The notes under the pieces were generated by a model. The model was not told the DNA's origin. It made no database searches and saw nothing but the letters and a program-made list of their open reading frames with translations. Source: Sympetrum striolatum (Eukaryota > Arthropoda > Insecta > Odonata > Libellulidae). From it: DNA of 64,000 nt. A program made the position numbers and the translations under genes. The stretch is from the NCBI GenBank assembly GCA_947579665.1, contig OX388344.1:14750346-14814345 (forward strand). Reading direction: 5' to 3'. Position 1 is the first letter of the stretch, and each line of letters begins with the position of its first letter. Below, in pieces: positions 1 to 8,791 of the stretch.

Positions 1-241
1 AAAAGGGGAGTACGTTTACATATACAGCCTTATCAAATACTCCTAAAAATACAAATGTATTATTATCGATGTACAAATGTTGAGTTAAAAGAGAAGGTAC
101 CTGAAGATGAACTTAACTTAATAGTGCAACTGTGGAAGAAATAATTAGAGGGGAAAAACAAAGTCCTCCATTCTTTTCTAAGCAAGAAGGCAGATTTCAT
201 TTGAATCGAATAATTTGTATGTTGATACTATTTACAAATAT

Positions 242-2276
242 TCATATTCTAACAGGTAGAGCATTCATTATTTCATCTCTTCTTGCAGTCACATTTAGGT
301 TTACGTCTTGTACATATTCATCAATTTCATCTTCATTATCAAGCAATATTTCTTCCACGTTCATCACAAACTCGTCATCTATTGGGATATTGTGCAGCAC
401 TGCGCACGCTCTAATAAAATGCACAATATCAGTCATTTTCCTCAGTTTCAAATGATATAATTGTCTAAATTTCTGCTTCATAACTCCAAAACAATGCTCA
501 ACTATGTATCTATTTTTAGATAGCAAGTAGTTATAGTTTCTTTGCCTCCTGGTTAATTGCCCCCTATCTCTAAATGGGGTAAGGAAATGAGTGCTGCAGG
601 GATATCCACTATCCCCAATAATAAAAAAATCCTCACATTTACCAGGTAAGGTGTCACTTAGTGGGGATTGCCTAAATACCCTACTATCGTGAACTGATCC
701 AGGAAACCCAACAAAAATATCACGGATTTTTCTTCGGTGGTCACATACAACTTGTGCCTAAAAACGAAATAATAGTCATTGAAATAAATATCAATGTATA
801 AATATTTATGTATAGAAACTTTAAAAATAATAATTTTATCAAATCCGTAATGTTACATATGACATTGAATTGAGTAGTTAAATTAGAATAGGAAAATAAT
901 AGGCAATACAAATTATAATCATACCACTTGATAGGCTAACTACTAGACTAACATTGAGATAGATATTACTACTTAGGATTGAAAGAGAAATTATAATACA
1001 ACATAAAGTAGCCAACAATAGATAATCTCAGTTAGTTGCTAAGTAACACAAAGGTCATTTTCACCAAGAAGTTCATAAATGCTTTAGCACTATTTTTCCA
1101 GTAAGAAATTTGTCAAATAAGTTTAAAAGATAGTTGAGGCTCCAGTAACTTTTTATATTAAGGTGAATGTCATGTTATTGCTGGTGTTATTAGGTGGAAA
1201 GAAAACTTTTTAACTAAACATTAAGGGTGGTTTTTAAATAACAGTCCACAGTTCAGAAAATAGTTTGCAGGTAAGGTAAGAATTGTTTTGCTATGTAAGA
1301 TGCTTTTAAATCTAAAGAAAGGAAAGGATATCACGAACACAAAATAAATCTAACCACATTGTACAAATTTTAGAATTAATTAGTAAATTATAGTTTAATA
1401 TATGTGCATGATATTACTTGAGAAGAGAGGTTGAATTTACTTAAATATATATGACCTCCCCTAAGCTAGTTAAACTGACAACTTAGTTGATCTGAAGCCT
1501 GAAACTGAGTTATGTGCATGTGATTTAACATCTTTAGCTATGAATATCTACAGTATTGTTAGTTCAATAATGTATGTCTACTACTACCTACTCTTAAATA
1601 TTGAATGAATGAAATTATTTTTTGGTCTCACTTTAATATCCTTCAGTTAAAGGGGAAACCTCACATTTCCGTTTTGCAATTTATACAAACACACACGTTA
1701 CAATTTATAAAGCAGATTCATTTTCAATTTACCTGCACAGAAAAGAAATGCTTCCTGTTTAGATACGAGTCAGGATCGTCCTTAGGTTTATCAATTTTTA
1801 CATGGGTCCCATCTATGACCCCAATCACTCCTGGGAAACCATTTTCGCGAAAATGCCTCTCAATGATAACCTTTTCATTGGTGGTAGGCCAGACAATGAT
1901 TTCTGGGGACAGATTACTTAAAAAGTAAGTGACCCTTCTAATGATTTTGTGTAAGGAACTCTTACTGATGTCGAACCTGTCTGCCACATCTCTAAATGAG
2001 GCAGATTCATTCCCACAAAACCACAAAAAAAACAGTTATAAATTTCATTGGGGTGATCTTTAGGGAATCACCCCTCTGAAATTTGAAATACTCAGAGAGC
2101 CCAAATCTTTCTGCTATATCCTCTGCAACATTCCGGCTTACCCGAAAATGTGCACGATATAGCTGGTCATCGTACTGAGGTACAATTTCCTCAAAATACA
2201 TAGTGTTTTTGGGAATTCCTTGTAACGCCACATATTCCTCAAGATCGTCATCACTTGAGGTGAAATGGTCGCTCAT
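242..2276 (-). pseudogene. PIF/Harbinger transposase (DDE_Tnp_4 type nuclease), two exons, one frameshift
   Basis: This is a minus-strand gene read as exon 1 (2276-1733), intron (1732-758, 975 bp) and exon 2 (757-242). The donor CAG|GTAAAT and acceptor TTTTTAG|GCAC keep the frame. The product would be about 350 residues, normal for Harbinger transposases. Visible motifs are the first catalytic Asp in VIGVIDGTHVKI (exon 1), the second Asp in IIGDSGYP and the Glu in IVEHCFGVMK (exon 2), so the DDE triad is present. Exon 1 also holds an HTH-like stretch around SFRDVADRFDISKSSLHKI. Exon 1 is broken by a frameshift at an 8-A run (2025-2032); seven A would restore the frame, so either a mutation or a sequencing error is possible. 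The start at 2276 opens an acidic N-terminus (MSDHFTSSDDD). The enzyme would cut and rejoin element ends in the nucleus together with the Myb-like partner encoded upstream. Confidence 0.82.
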
Positions 2277-2472
2277 CTAAAAAGAAATTATATATAAGTT
2301 CGAAGTCTTTTTTAACTCACCCTTTTCAAGAAAGAAACAGAGTGAAGTGAATACCCTGAGTATTAAATTCGAAAATGAACTTATATAGAGCGAGACTGTA
2401 AATGCGCCGGATCGAGCTTTCAGGCTGTACTCCTCAGATCGCTCTGACAGGACAACTAAATAGAATAAGTTT

Positions 2473-2592
2473 ATTCCTTCCACATTTCAATTAATGCTTA
2501 ACTTAATTTCCATAAATTTAAGTAAAAAAAAATTACAGGTAAGAATCTGTTTTTTCCGCGCCAGAAACAGTTTCTTATATGAACCGCCGGAG
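2473..2592 (-). promoter_or_regulatory. Promoter-like block upstream of the transposase gene (copy A)
   Basis: This block shares ordered sequence with 4061-4196. Shared pieces are CCTTCCA.ATTTCAA, TTTAAGTAAAA, a CGCGCCA box, CAGAAAC and GTTTCTTATAT.AACCGCC.GAG. Read on the minus strand it presents a TATA-like CATATAAG beside a GGCGG box, about 300 bp before the transposase ATG. Use as a promoter is inferred from position and from the duplication. Confidence 0.45.
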
Positions 2593-3054
2593 TTAATTGT
2601 GAGCAGTAGTAGTTGACCTATTATCCCTAAATCCTTGCTGAAAGCATGAAAATATATATGCTACTTGATATTTTGCAAGCTGTTTGTAAAATAATTTCTC
2701 AAATATCTTACTACATGACGCAAGAATTGATGCAAGTCTACAGGAATTTCTATTGAGATAAGTTAACTTAGAATAAAAGAACGAGTATATCCTACCTTTA
2801 AAGAAATTCTTTTAATGTACCTAATAATAATAATACAGCAGATATGTAAAACAAAATTGGAGTGAAAAAGCAATGAAACATTATAAAACATACAAAAAAT
2901 CACACAAAGGACATATTAATTCAAAGAACAAAATTATTTATATATAATTATTAAACTTATTAAATCAAAATTATATAAACAGTGGCTAATTACATCTACA
3001 ACTACATACTACAATTTAATATAACGCAACCAAAAAATTCAAAGAATACAAAAA

Positions 3055-3768
3055 TTATGCTGGTTTTTCATTATTTATAAGGGTTTGCAGTAATGCAGTA
3101 GCATTGCTCATAACCTCTAGCATCTTCTCCTCGATTTCATTTCTCCTTTCAGCTGCGTCGATTTTCCTTTTCTTCTCCTCTAATTTTTTTTCTTCGATTT
3201 CTACACGTATAGTATTGTCTCCTCTCGATCCTCATCTCCTTTAGGACATCCAACCTTGCAGGTCTGGATGCCCGTATTTTTAACGTGTTATCTAAAGTAA
3301 CAGCTGTTACTTTAGGGGTCTGCTGAGCCTCTACAGAATCCTCAGCTACTGAATAGAATGAAATTCGAAATAAAAAATTTCCGTTTTCATCAACACGTAA
3401 ATAAATCTTGTTTAGGAAAAAAACTTTTTACCTATTCTCTCCCCAATCGTCGTTGGCAGGCTCAAATGGTCCACCGTTCCCGCTGAAAGTAGAATCTCAG
3501 GGACAATATTTTTTTTTCCCAAAATTTCACTCATTACCTCCGAATACTCAAAATCTTTCCTCCCTCTTCCAGTTTTATTGGCATTGTCCAGATACTTTTT
3601 ATATCCTCTCTCCAACACTTTCCACCTATTTTCACAATTTGAAGGTAGCACATCCTGTTTTATTTGGGCCGACAATTCCCTCGCTATCACTTCGAATAGT
3701 GTTTTCAATTTTTTTATTTTCCAGGTCCCGACTTGCCCCCTTAATTTTTTATCCATGTCGAGGAACAT
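3055..3768 (-). pseudogene. Myb/SANT-like DNA-binding protein of a Harbinger element, frameshifted
   Basis: Exon 1 (3768-3432) encodes a Myb/SANT-like (MADF-related) domain of about 100 residues, recognisable by CENRWKVLERGYKKYLDN and the following TGRGRKDFEY. This is the usual accessory protein of PIF/Harbinger elements, which binds the element ends and helps the transposase into the nucleus (family knowledge). A short intron (3431-3349, 83 bp; donor G|GTAAAAAG, acceptor TTCAG|TA) joins it in frame to exon 2 (3348-3055). Exon 2 ends in a charged, helix-prone tail (EEKKLEEKKRKIDAAERRNE) typical of these proteins. The tail lies in a different frame from the start of exon 2, so there is a frameshift near 3206-3230. 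The ATG at 3768 is the first in frame; the frame is open a further 13 codons upstream, to a stop at 3808-3810 beside an AG, so an upstream exon is possible. Confidence 0.68.
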
Positions 3769-4060
3769 GAGGGTGCTGTTCGTCGTCTCGGCTGCTTCCT
3801 TCGATTACTAAAAATTCACTTAAATCTAAAGAAGGGGACAGATAGTTATCTACAGTCACAATATAATTTCAATATGATATGAACCATAATCTACAGAGAT
3901 GTTCATTGCCAATTTGAATAGACAGGTGAAACATTTGTTTCTGAAAAAGGGTAAATTTACCAAACTAACAGCTTAAAAATAATTTTTTTTTGTTAACAGA
4001 GTAAACATTTCACCTGTCTTTTCTAATATATTCCCAAGTATTAATTAGTTCAGAATCAGT

Positions 4061-4196
4061 TATTTCCTTCCAAATTTCAAATGCTCAACTTACAATCCAT
4101 GATTTTAAGTAAAACAAAATTGATTAAGTCAGTTATCCTGGTTATTTCGCGCCAAATTTAGCAGAAACTAATTGTTTCTTATATAAACCGCCAGAG
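4061..4196 (-). promoter_or_regulatory. Promoter-like block upstream of the Myb-like gene (copy B)
   Basis: This is the counterpart of 2473-2592. On the minus strand it reads GGCGGTTTATATAAGAAAC, a good TATA box (4178-4187) next to a GGCGG box, with CGCGCCA following. It lies about 400 bp before the proposed start of the Myb-like protein. The same motif order in both blocks suggests that one promoter was duplicated so both genes are expressed alike. This is inference; no transcript is available. Confidence 0.45.
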
Positions 4197-4219
4197 GCAT
4201 AATTTAGGGATTATTTATC

Positions 4220-4324
4220 GTTCGCGGTGACAAAAATCCTGAACCGATTCCGAACCGCGCATGCGCTCTGAAGGAGAACCGAACTAGTTCCGAACTCGTT
4301 CGGGATTGTCTCCGCGAACAAACC
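4220..4324. repeat. GC-rich foldback, probable Harbinger terminus
   Basis: GTTCGCGG (4220-4227) and CCGCGAAC (4312-4319) are exact inverted repeats. The matching continues imperfectly inward through GACAA and CCGAAC blocks, with a perfect palindrome GCGCATGCGC at 4257-4266. Foldbacks rich in GTTCGG and GCGCATGCGC would fit the subterminal part of a Harbinger element, and the orientation relative to the two genes agrees. The exact end (after AACAAACC at 4324) is a guess because the other terminus is outside the window. Confidence 0.4.
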
Positions 4325-5727
4325 TATTAACTTCTCCAATCCATCCCCTTGGCAACCGCCTCTATGCCAAGCACCTCCTCTCAATCAACAGTGTCCGAAA
4401 TTCTTCACCGTGCCTCTAGCGCTTTACTTCGCCGGTCTTTTCCCCAAACGTCGCCCGGCGTTTCCCCGCGCGATCGCCGGCAGCTGCGGAACTCAACCCT
4501 CGGACTCGTTTACTTACTACGCATACGATTTTAAACCCGATTTTCTCGGTTTAAGCACTCAAAACCGGGAATTAGGTGCTACCAACGTGGATATATCTAC
4601 GGTAAAACAACCTTATTCACCCGCTTTCCTCATAAGGAATTCGCTAAAATGGCTTCAGGAAGCGAAAATGTTACTTTCCCTACGGGTTTAACTAAAATAC
4701 TAAGTAAATTTTAGTTTTCAAGTACAAAAATGTTAAGTTTAGGATGTTAATCAGCAATATATAAAGATTATATCTGTCATGTTACATTTAAGCCTCCGGG
4801 ATTAGCAGTAAAACTATCATTGTTTTGCAAAATTAAGGTCTTAAATGTTGACCATTTCATACACTTCCAGTCTGCTATTTCGGAAGGAGAATATGGAGTT
4901 CCACAAAGTGACAGCTATCGATTATAGTCTACTATTTCATTTAGAAATTTCTAAAAAACATACAAATAAAAGTATTCCGAATAATATAATATTCTTACAT
5001 TGTAAGCTATACATTTTTGTACTTGAAATATTTTTTTTGTATTTATATTAAAAAAAATAAAATCTATGTTTTTGAAAAGAAAAATCAATATTTAGGCCCG
5101 TTGCGGGAGACCTGAATATTTTTTGAATTCGACTAAATTTTCTTTGGGTAAACATGCGATAACGTTTTGTCGAATTAAAATTTTGAATTTCGAAATCAAG
5201 TTTTTCGTGTTACGATTATAAAATTAAAAGATTGACAAATTTAGGAAAAGTACCATTGAGAATTGTTAAAGATATTTACCATGATATTGAAGGCTCTAAC
5301 AAAAGTGTATCAACGTGATATAAGGAATTGGAAGTACTTCCCATGACCAACTTGTATAAATATATAATGTTAATTGCAAACTTCTCTTCTAGCAGATATA
5401 AACATTACAAATGTCATGTTATAGTTCGGCAGAAGGTCAAAGATTAGGTAGAATATTAATATTAAATTTGAATTGTAAATGGAATAAATTGTATAAAGTA
5501 GGAAAACATTATTATAAATAAGGGAGTTGATTATTATTATCATTTTGGACAGTTTATTCTTTAATCCAACTGTTAATACAACTAATGATGTAACGAAAAT
5601 TACGGCATTTCAACGCATACTCGTTAATCCGACAAATTCATGTAATTATCCGTAATTGTACACAATACGCATAGATCTATAGCGATACATATTACGAATA
5701 TTATACAATAGATTATCAAATAATCCT
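4325..5727. other. No recognisable gene; short CpG-rich patch then AT-rich sequence
   Basis: The segment 4330-4530 is noticeably CpG-rich and keeps short overlapping reading frames of 61 and 93 codons on the plus strand. They lack any domain I recognise and neither is favoured by codon usage or splice signals, so I do not call a gene. It could be a host promoter or first exon, or the remains of another element. From 4700 on the sequence is AT-rich with no repeat or gene I can identify. Confidence 0.4.
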
Positions 5728-6370
5728 TTATCCGGCATATTGTACCGTTTATCGGTTTCCTTCGTCGTAAGAGAAATTAATGAATCTGAGAGCTTAGGAA
5801 AAATGTCCACTGCAGGAAAACACACTTACTAGAAGACCTGCGGAGCCTACAGATAGATAGCTAAATTTGTTGATGAAAGTAGGTTAAAAGAGTTATAAAA
5901 GAAAAGAAGAAAAATTGATAGAGGTATACGAAAAAGAATGAACAAGTGATGGCATGTTTACATAAAAATCAGTATCTCGCAAATAGAAACTAATTTTGAG
6001 ATAAGTTTAAAATGTGACGACAGGAAATGTATCAACAGTAAAAAATATAAATTATACGCATGAAAATAACATAGTAGAGAAACGGAATATTACTAACTAA
6101 CTTTGCCAATTATTAGAATTAAATTTGCATGAACAGGATTTCGCTTAATAAATGGTCGTCAAACATCCAGAATGAGACAAGAATTAAAAAATGCAAGCAA
6201 ATTCTTGGTGAAACTATTAAAAATATTAAAGCACTTAAAAAAGACAAGAGAAGAAATTATGTTAAAAATTATAAAATGGAATCAGCTACACATTAGTAAT
6301 ATATAACGGATAAACTGGCATATTCCGGTTTAAAAGATTCCGGATAATAGGTATTGCATGCCGGATAACC
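5728..6370. mobile_element. Possible pogo/Tigger-type relic with degenerate inverted ends
   Basis: TTTATCCGGCAT near 5728 and the inverse ATGCCGGATAA at 6358-6368 face each other, and the following bases keep partial similarity (TACC..TTATC.GG). Ends of the form TTATCCGG are common in pogo/Tigger families. No transposase frame is seen between them and no clean TA duplication could be fixed. Chance similarity remains possible. Confidence 0.25.
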
Positions 6371-6589
6371 AGATTCACATTCACCGGAAAATCCGAGTAT
6401 TTCCCAAGATCTACCTCACTCCTAACTCAGTAAGCCTCACTATCCCGTACCTCTTAAAGTGATATGAGTTATATAACCAGTCTTTGCATCCAACACTTGC
6501 GATATTATAGTCACTACTGATAAAATATTCATTCGTATAAACATTTGCATTGGCCAATTTTATCCTTAATTAATTTAGGAAGAATCAAA

Positions 6590-6770
6590 CAGCGTCCTCT
6601 CGGATAGAGGAAGATCCCGGGTTCGATTCCCGGCCCTGTCAGACTTTTTTCAAGTCCGTTTTTCCTTGGGACTCTTCCTGGGTGCACGCCCTCGTGTGCT
6701 ATGTATCTTTAGACCTTTCGGTGTCTGAAAGATGTTAAATTAATGTGGACTTATACAATCGGCATCTGTT
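6590..6770 (+). repeat. tRNA-derived SINE-like fragment
   Basis: The stretch around 6626-6645 (CCCGGGTTCGATTCCCGG) is a perfect tRNA T-arm and contains a good pol III B box (GGTTCGATTCC). The upstream half of a tRNA, including an A box, is not recognisable. The downstream tail, with C-rich blocks and TTTCGGTGTCTGAAAG, looks like the body of a tRNA-derived SINE that has lost its head. No second copy is visible in this window, so the family assignment is open. Confidence 0.4.
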
Positions 6771-7286
6771 AGCTAAGAGTTTATAGTAAAAGGAGAGGTT
6801 TTAAAGTAAGTTTCTCCATACTTAACGGAGGAGTTCAATAGCAAGAATATATAAATAGAAAACTCCGTCCGTCTCCTATCTCAGAAGGCGTTCGAAATTA
6901 TTTATGCAGAAGGAAAAGTCAATATTCTTCAATTTTAAGGAATTACAATTTGAATGTAGAAAACATATCTTTATTAATGCTGCAATTGTCATCTGCCGGT
7001 GTACATTATTTTCATAACCATCCGGAACATTTTCTTTATTTATGTGTATATTTCATAAATATGTAACGAATTGTGGGTGATAACAAAGCAGCCAAGGCGG
7101 ACTGTAATAGAGAAAAATTCAAATGATTAATGTTTTCGTTCTCATAAACATGGAAAATTTTCAACGCCTTATCGGAATTTCTCATTTTTTTATGACCAAA
7201 TTTAATTATAATTAGGTCATTTTCCGTGCGTCGTGGCGCTTTCTTCCTGGTCTTCATATAGAAAATAAATCTGGTGGATTACGTAG
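6771..7286. other. AT-rich sequence, nothing identified
   Basis: One reading frame of 73 codons lies on the minus strand (7257-7036), basic at its N-terminus, with no recognisable domain, repeat or splice context. I see no other structure here. Confidence 0.4.
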
Positions 7287-7288
7287 TA

Positions 7289-7365
7289 CACTCCTGGCCA
7301 AAATTAACGCAGCACCTCCCTAGCGATCCTTACGGCCGGTGCTGCGTTAATTTTGGCCAGGAGTG
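7289..7365. mobile_element. 77-bp TA-flanked perfect inverted-repeat element (mariner-like MITE)
   Basis: Two perfect 28-bp inverted repeats (7289-7316 and 7338-7365, outer end CACTCCTGGCCAAAATTAAC) enclose only 21 bp of spacer. The element is flanked on both sides by TA (7287-7288 and 7366-7367), the target duplication of Tc1/mariner transposons. The ends fit Tc1/mariner TIRs in beginning with CA and carrying GCCAAAATTAA. There is no coding room, so it must move in trans if at all. The perfect arms suggest either youth or gene conversion. Confidence 0.75.
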
Positions 7366-7561
7366 TACAATACGTCCCTATGAGGTACCGTTTCGTACAC
7401 AGTAGAATGGTATGATTTAGCCGATAGACATTCTAGTCATTTCTTATTTTGAGTTTCAGATTTTTATAGCTCGTGGTTTGAGTTAGGGTTATTATATAGT
7501 TATAAATATTAGTAGTAAGAGTGGTAAAAGTGCTTACACAGCTTAAGGAAATTTCGCTCAT

Positions 7562-7633
7562 TGCCTCCCTCCGGGATTCGAACCCAGGACCGCTTTCACC
7601 AAAGACAAACGTGCTGTCCACATGACGGGAGCC
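7562..7633 (-). tRNA. tRNA-like sequence (pseudo-tRNA or SINE head)
   Basis: Read on the minus strand this is a 72-nt block of tRNA shape. GGCTCCC at the start can pair with GGGAGGC at the end with one mismatch, and there is a strong T-arm CTGGGTTCGAATCCCGG containing the B box GGTTCGAATCC. The D-arm is poor, one extra base sits between the T-stem and the acceptor strand, and the anticodon stem is weak. It is therefore better read as a tRNA pseudogene or SINE head than as a working tRNA. I do not assign an anticodon. Confidence 0.3.
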
Positions 7634-7990
7634 TAGTTACAAATAATTTCAACACACTCTGTGTCATTAAACGTAATTTTATACAATCACTAATGGAATG
7701 ATAAATGCGAATAACTGAATTAAAAAGCTTTTAATAAATCTACATTGTGATGACGTAGTAATGGCATTTTAATCTGCAAGAAAAAGGTCATACACCACTT
7801 GACCCTGTTTATTTCTTTGCTAAATTTTCTTGTTTTCTTTTGAATATTCCTTCTTTCATATCTGTTCCGGCCGACGTGCCGTTTAGAAATTTCGAATCTC
7901 CCTCCTTTTCCTACTCCCTTACCCATCATACCTCACGGCAAAAGACGGTGAGAGGAGCAGAGCAACGACAGTGTATAGATAGACGGCGCA

Positions 7991-7998
7991 TGACGTCA
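7991..7998. promoter_or_regulatory. CRE-like site TGACGTCA
   Basis: A perfect cAMP-response-element palindrome 67 bp before the THAP start codon, inside the inserted element. Its role as part of the promoter is inferred from position. Confidence 0.35.
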
Positions 7999-8029
7999 CT
8001 CCGGCATGACAAAAATAAGTTTCTCGATT

Positions 8030-8039
8030 GTCACGTGAC
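8030..8039. promoter_or_regulatory. E-box palindrome GTCACGTGAC
   Basis: A perfect 10-bp palindrome around CACGTG, the core bound by bHLH-zip factors, 25 bp before the THAP start codon. With the CRE-like site it suggests the insertion brought a compact promoter with it. Confidence 0.35.
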
Positions 8040-8064
8040 TGGTGGCAAAATCGTGCGAAGCAAG

Positions 8065-8510
8065 ATGGTGAAATCGTGTAGTGCTTTCGGTTGTAAGGAA
8101 AGATTCTGTAAAGGGAGCCCAATATCTTTTCACAGGTAATGTTTTATCACCGATAAACATTTCAGCTAATATAATTTCATGTATATTGTCGAATTACTCC
8201 AAGTGAAGATAAGTATTCCTCTGATGTCGTATTGACTGCCTGTAGCCGGGGTGCTATACGCCGAATCATTTTTTTCTTATAGCTTTAGTGATTTTATGAT
8301 TGAATGTTTTCTAATATTTTTCCCTTGATATTAAGCTCTCCGTTGAATAAGGAAATGCGGGCAAAGTGGGTAGTTGCCTTGCGGAGGAGGAACTTTACCC
8401 CTACGGTCCACTCGAAGGTGAGCTCAAAGCATTTCGTAGAGGAGGACTTCGATAGAGAAAAATTTTATGATGTTCATGTCTTTTGCAGTGCAATTTTTAT
8501 ATATTACTGA
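8065..8510 (+). pseudogene. THAP domain fragment in two exons
   Basis: Exon 1 (8065-8135) starts with a good Kozak context and encodes MVKSCSAFGC..., the standard beginning of a THAP zinc finger, then ends at a consensus donor CAG|GTAATG. A 200-bp intron (8136-8335) leads to exon 2 with KWVVALRRRNFTPT and KHFVEEDFD, the second half of the THAP domain. In joined numbering the zinc ligands would be Cys5, Cys10, residue 53 and His56. Residue 53 is Ser (AGC) instead of Cys, so one ligand is lost. The frame continues 13 codons past the domain to a TGA (8508-8510), after a TTTTGCAG that may be another acceptor. No catalytic domain follows. THAP domains bind DNA in transposases of P type and in host regulators. 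Confidence 0.72.
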
Positions 8511-8728
8511 TCTAGGGAGCAGAGGGACGGAGGGGAGAGGAGGGGCAGAAAGGGCAGAAGGATTCGGGGACTCTTCGCGGGCTGTTCTCCGCCAAACCCC
8601 AACCTAGCCAGCTCTCAACTTTATTTGTTTTTTTGAAACATTTTATTGTGTACACGTACGGCAATACATTTTTTTTGTCTGATTTGTTCTTTTTATTCCA
8701 TGTAAACGGCCTCGTGTCGCAAACATTT

Positions 8729-8748
8729 TGGTGCCGAAACCCGGGAGC
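8729..8748 (+). promoter_or_regulatory. Primer-binding site of the BEL/Pao element
   Basis: TGGTGCCGAAACCCGGGAGC lies three bases after the 5' LTR. It starts with TGG, the complement of a tRNA 3' CCA end, as expected for minus-strand priming. I do not assign the tRNA species. Confidence 0.75.
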
Positions 8749-8791
8749 TGGCGGTTGAAGTGAGGTTGTCTATTTCTTCTCCTTTGCTGAA

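Larger units (their letters stand above)
1..4324 (-). mobile_element. PIF/Harbinger DNA transposon, incomplete at the left window edge
   Basis: The segment carries the two genes typical of PIF/Harbinger elements: a DDE-type transposase (2276 to 242) and a Myb/SANT-like DNA-binding protein (3768 to 3055), both on the minus strand. The proposed right terminus is near 4324, where a GC-rich inverted-repeat segment (4220-4319) ends and ordinary AT-rich sequence begins. Its partner terminus would lie to the left of position 1, so the terminal repeats and the 3-bp target duplication expected of this family cannot be checked. Each gene has one frameshift, so this copy is probably not autonomous now. 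The gene content is clear; the right boundary is inference. Confidence 0.7.
7963..8515 (+). mobile_element. 553-bp insertion in the LTR carrying THAP exons, with 9-bp target duplication
   Basis: GGAGCAGAG occurs at 7954-7962 and again at 8516-8524, once at the same place in the 3' LTR. This marks a transposition event with an 8-bp duplication plus one chance base, or a true 9-bp one. The ends are weakly inverted: the left end contains CAGTGTATAGATA and the inverse of the right end CAGTAATATATAA. An 8-bp duplication together with a THAP domain fits a deletion derivative of a P-type element, whose transposase begins with a THAP domain. A hAT-like element that captured a host THAP exon pair also fits. 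Confidence 0.7.
7863..8725 (+). repeat. 5' LTR, split by an insertion
   Basis: Left piece 7863-7962 and right piece 8525-8725 together give 301 bp, colinear with the 302-bp 3' LTR. It starts TGTTCCGGCC and ends GTCGCAAACA. The interruption (7963-8524 including one copy of the duplication) falls inside GGAGCAGAG, which is present once in the 3' LTR. Confidence 0.9.

Noticed and set aside
132..455. Plus-strand frame of 107 codons at the left edge, and similar ones at 1605-1928 and 3408-3770
   Set aside because: They lie opposite the Harbinger exons, which show recognisable domains and splice sites on the minus strand.
7562..7633. Functional tRNA gene
   Set aside because: The T-arm and acceptor are good, but the D-arm and anticodon arm do not fold well and an extra base follows the T-stem; kept only as tRNA-like.
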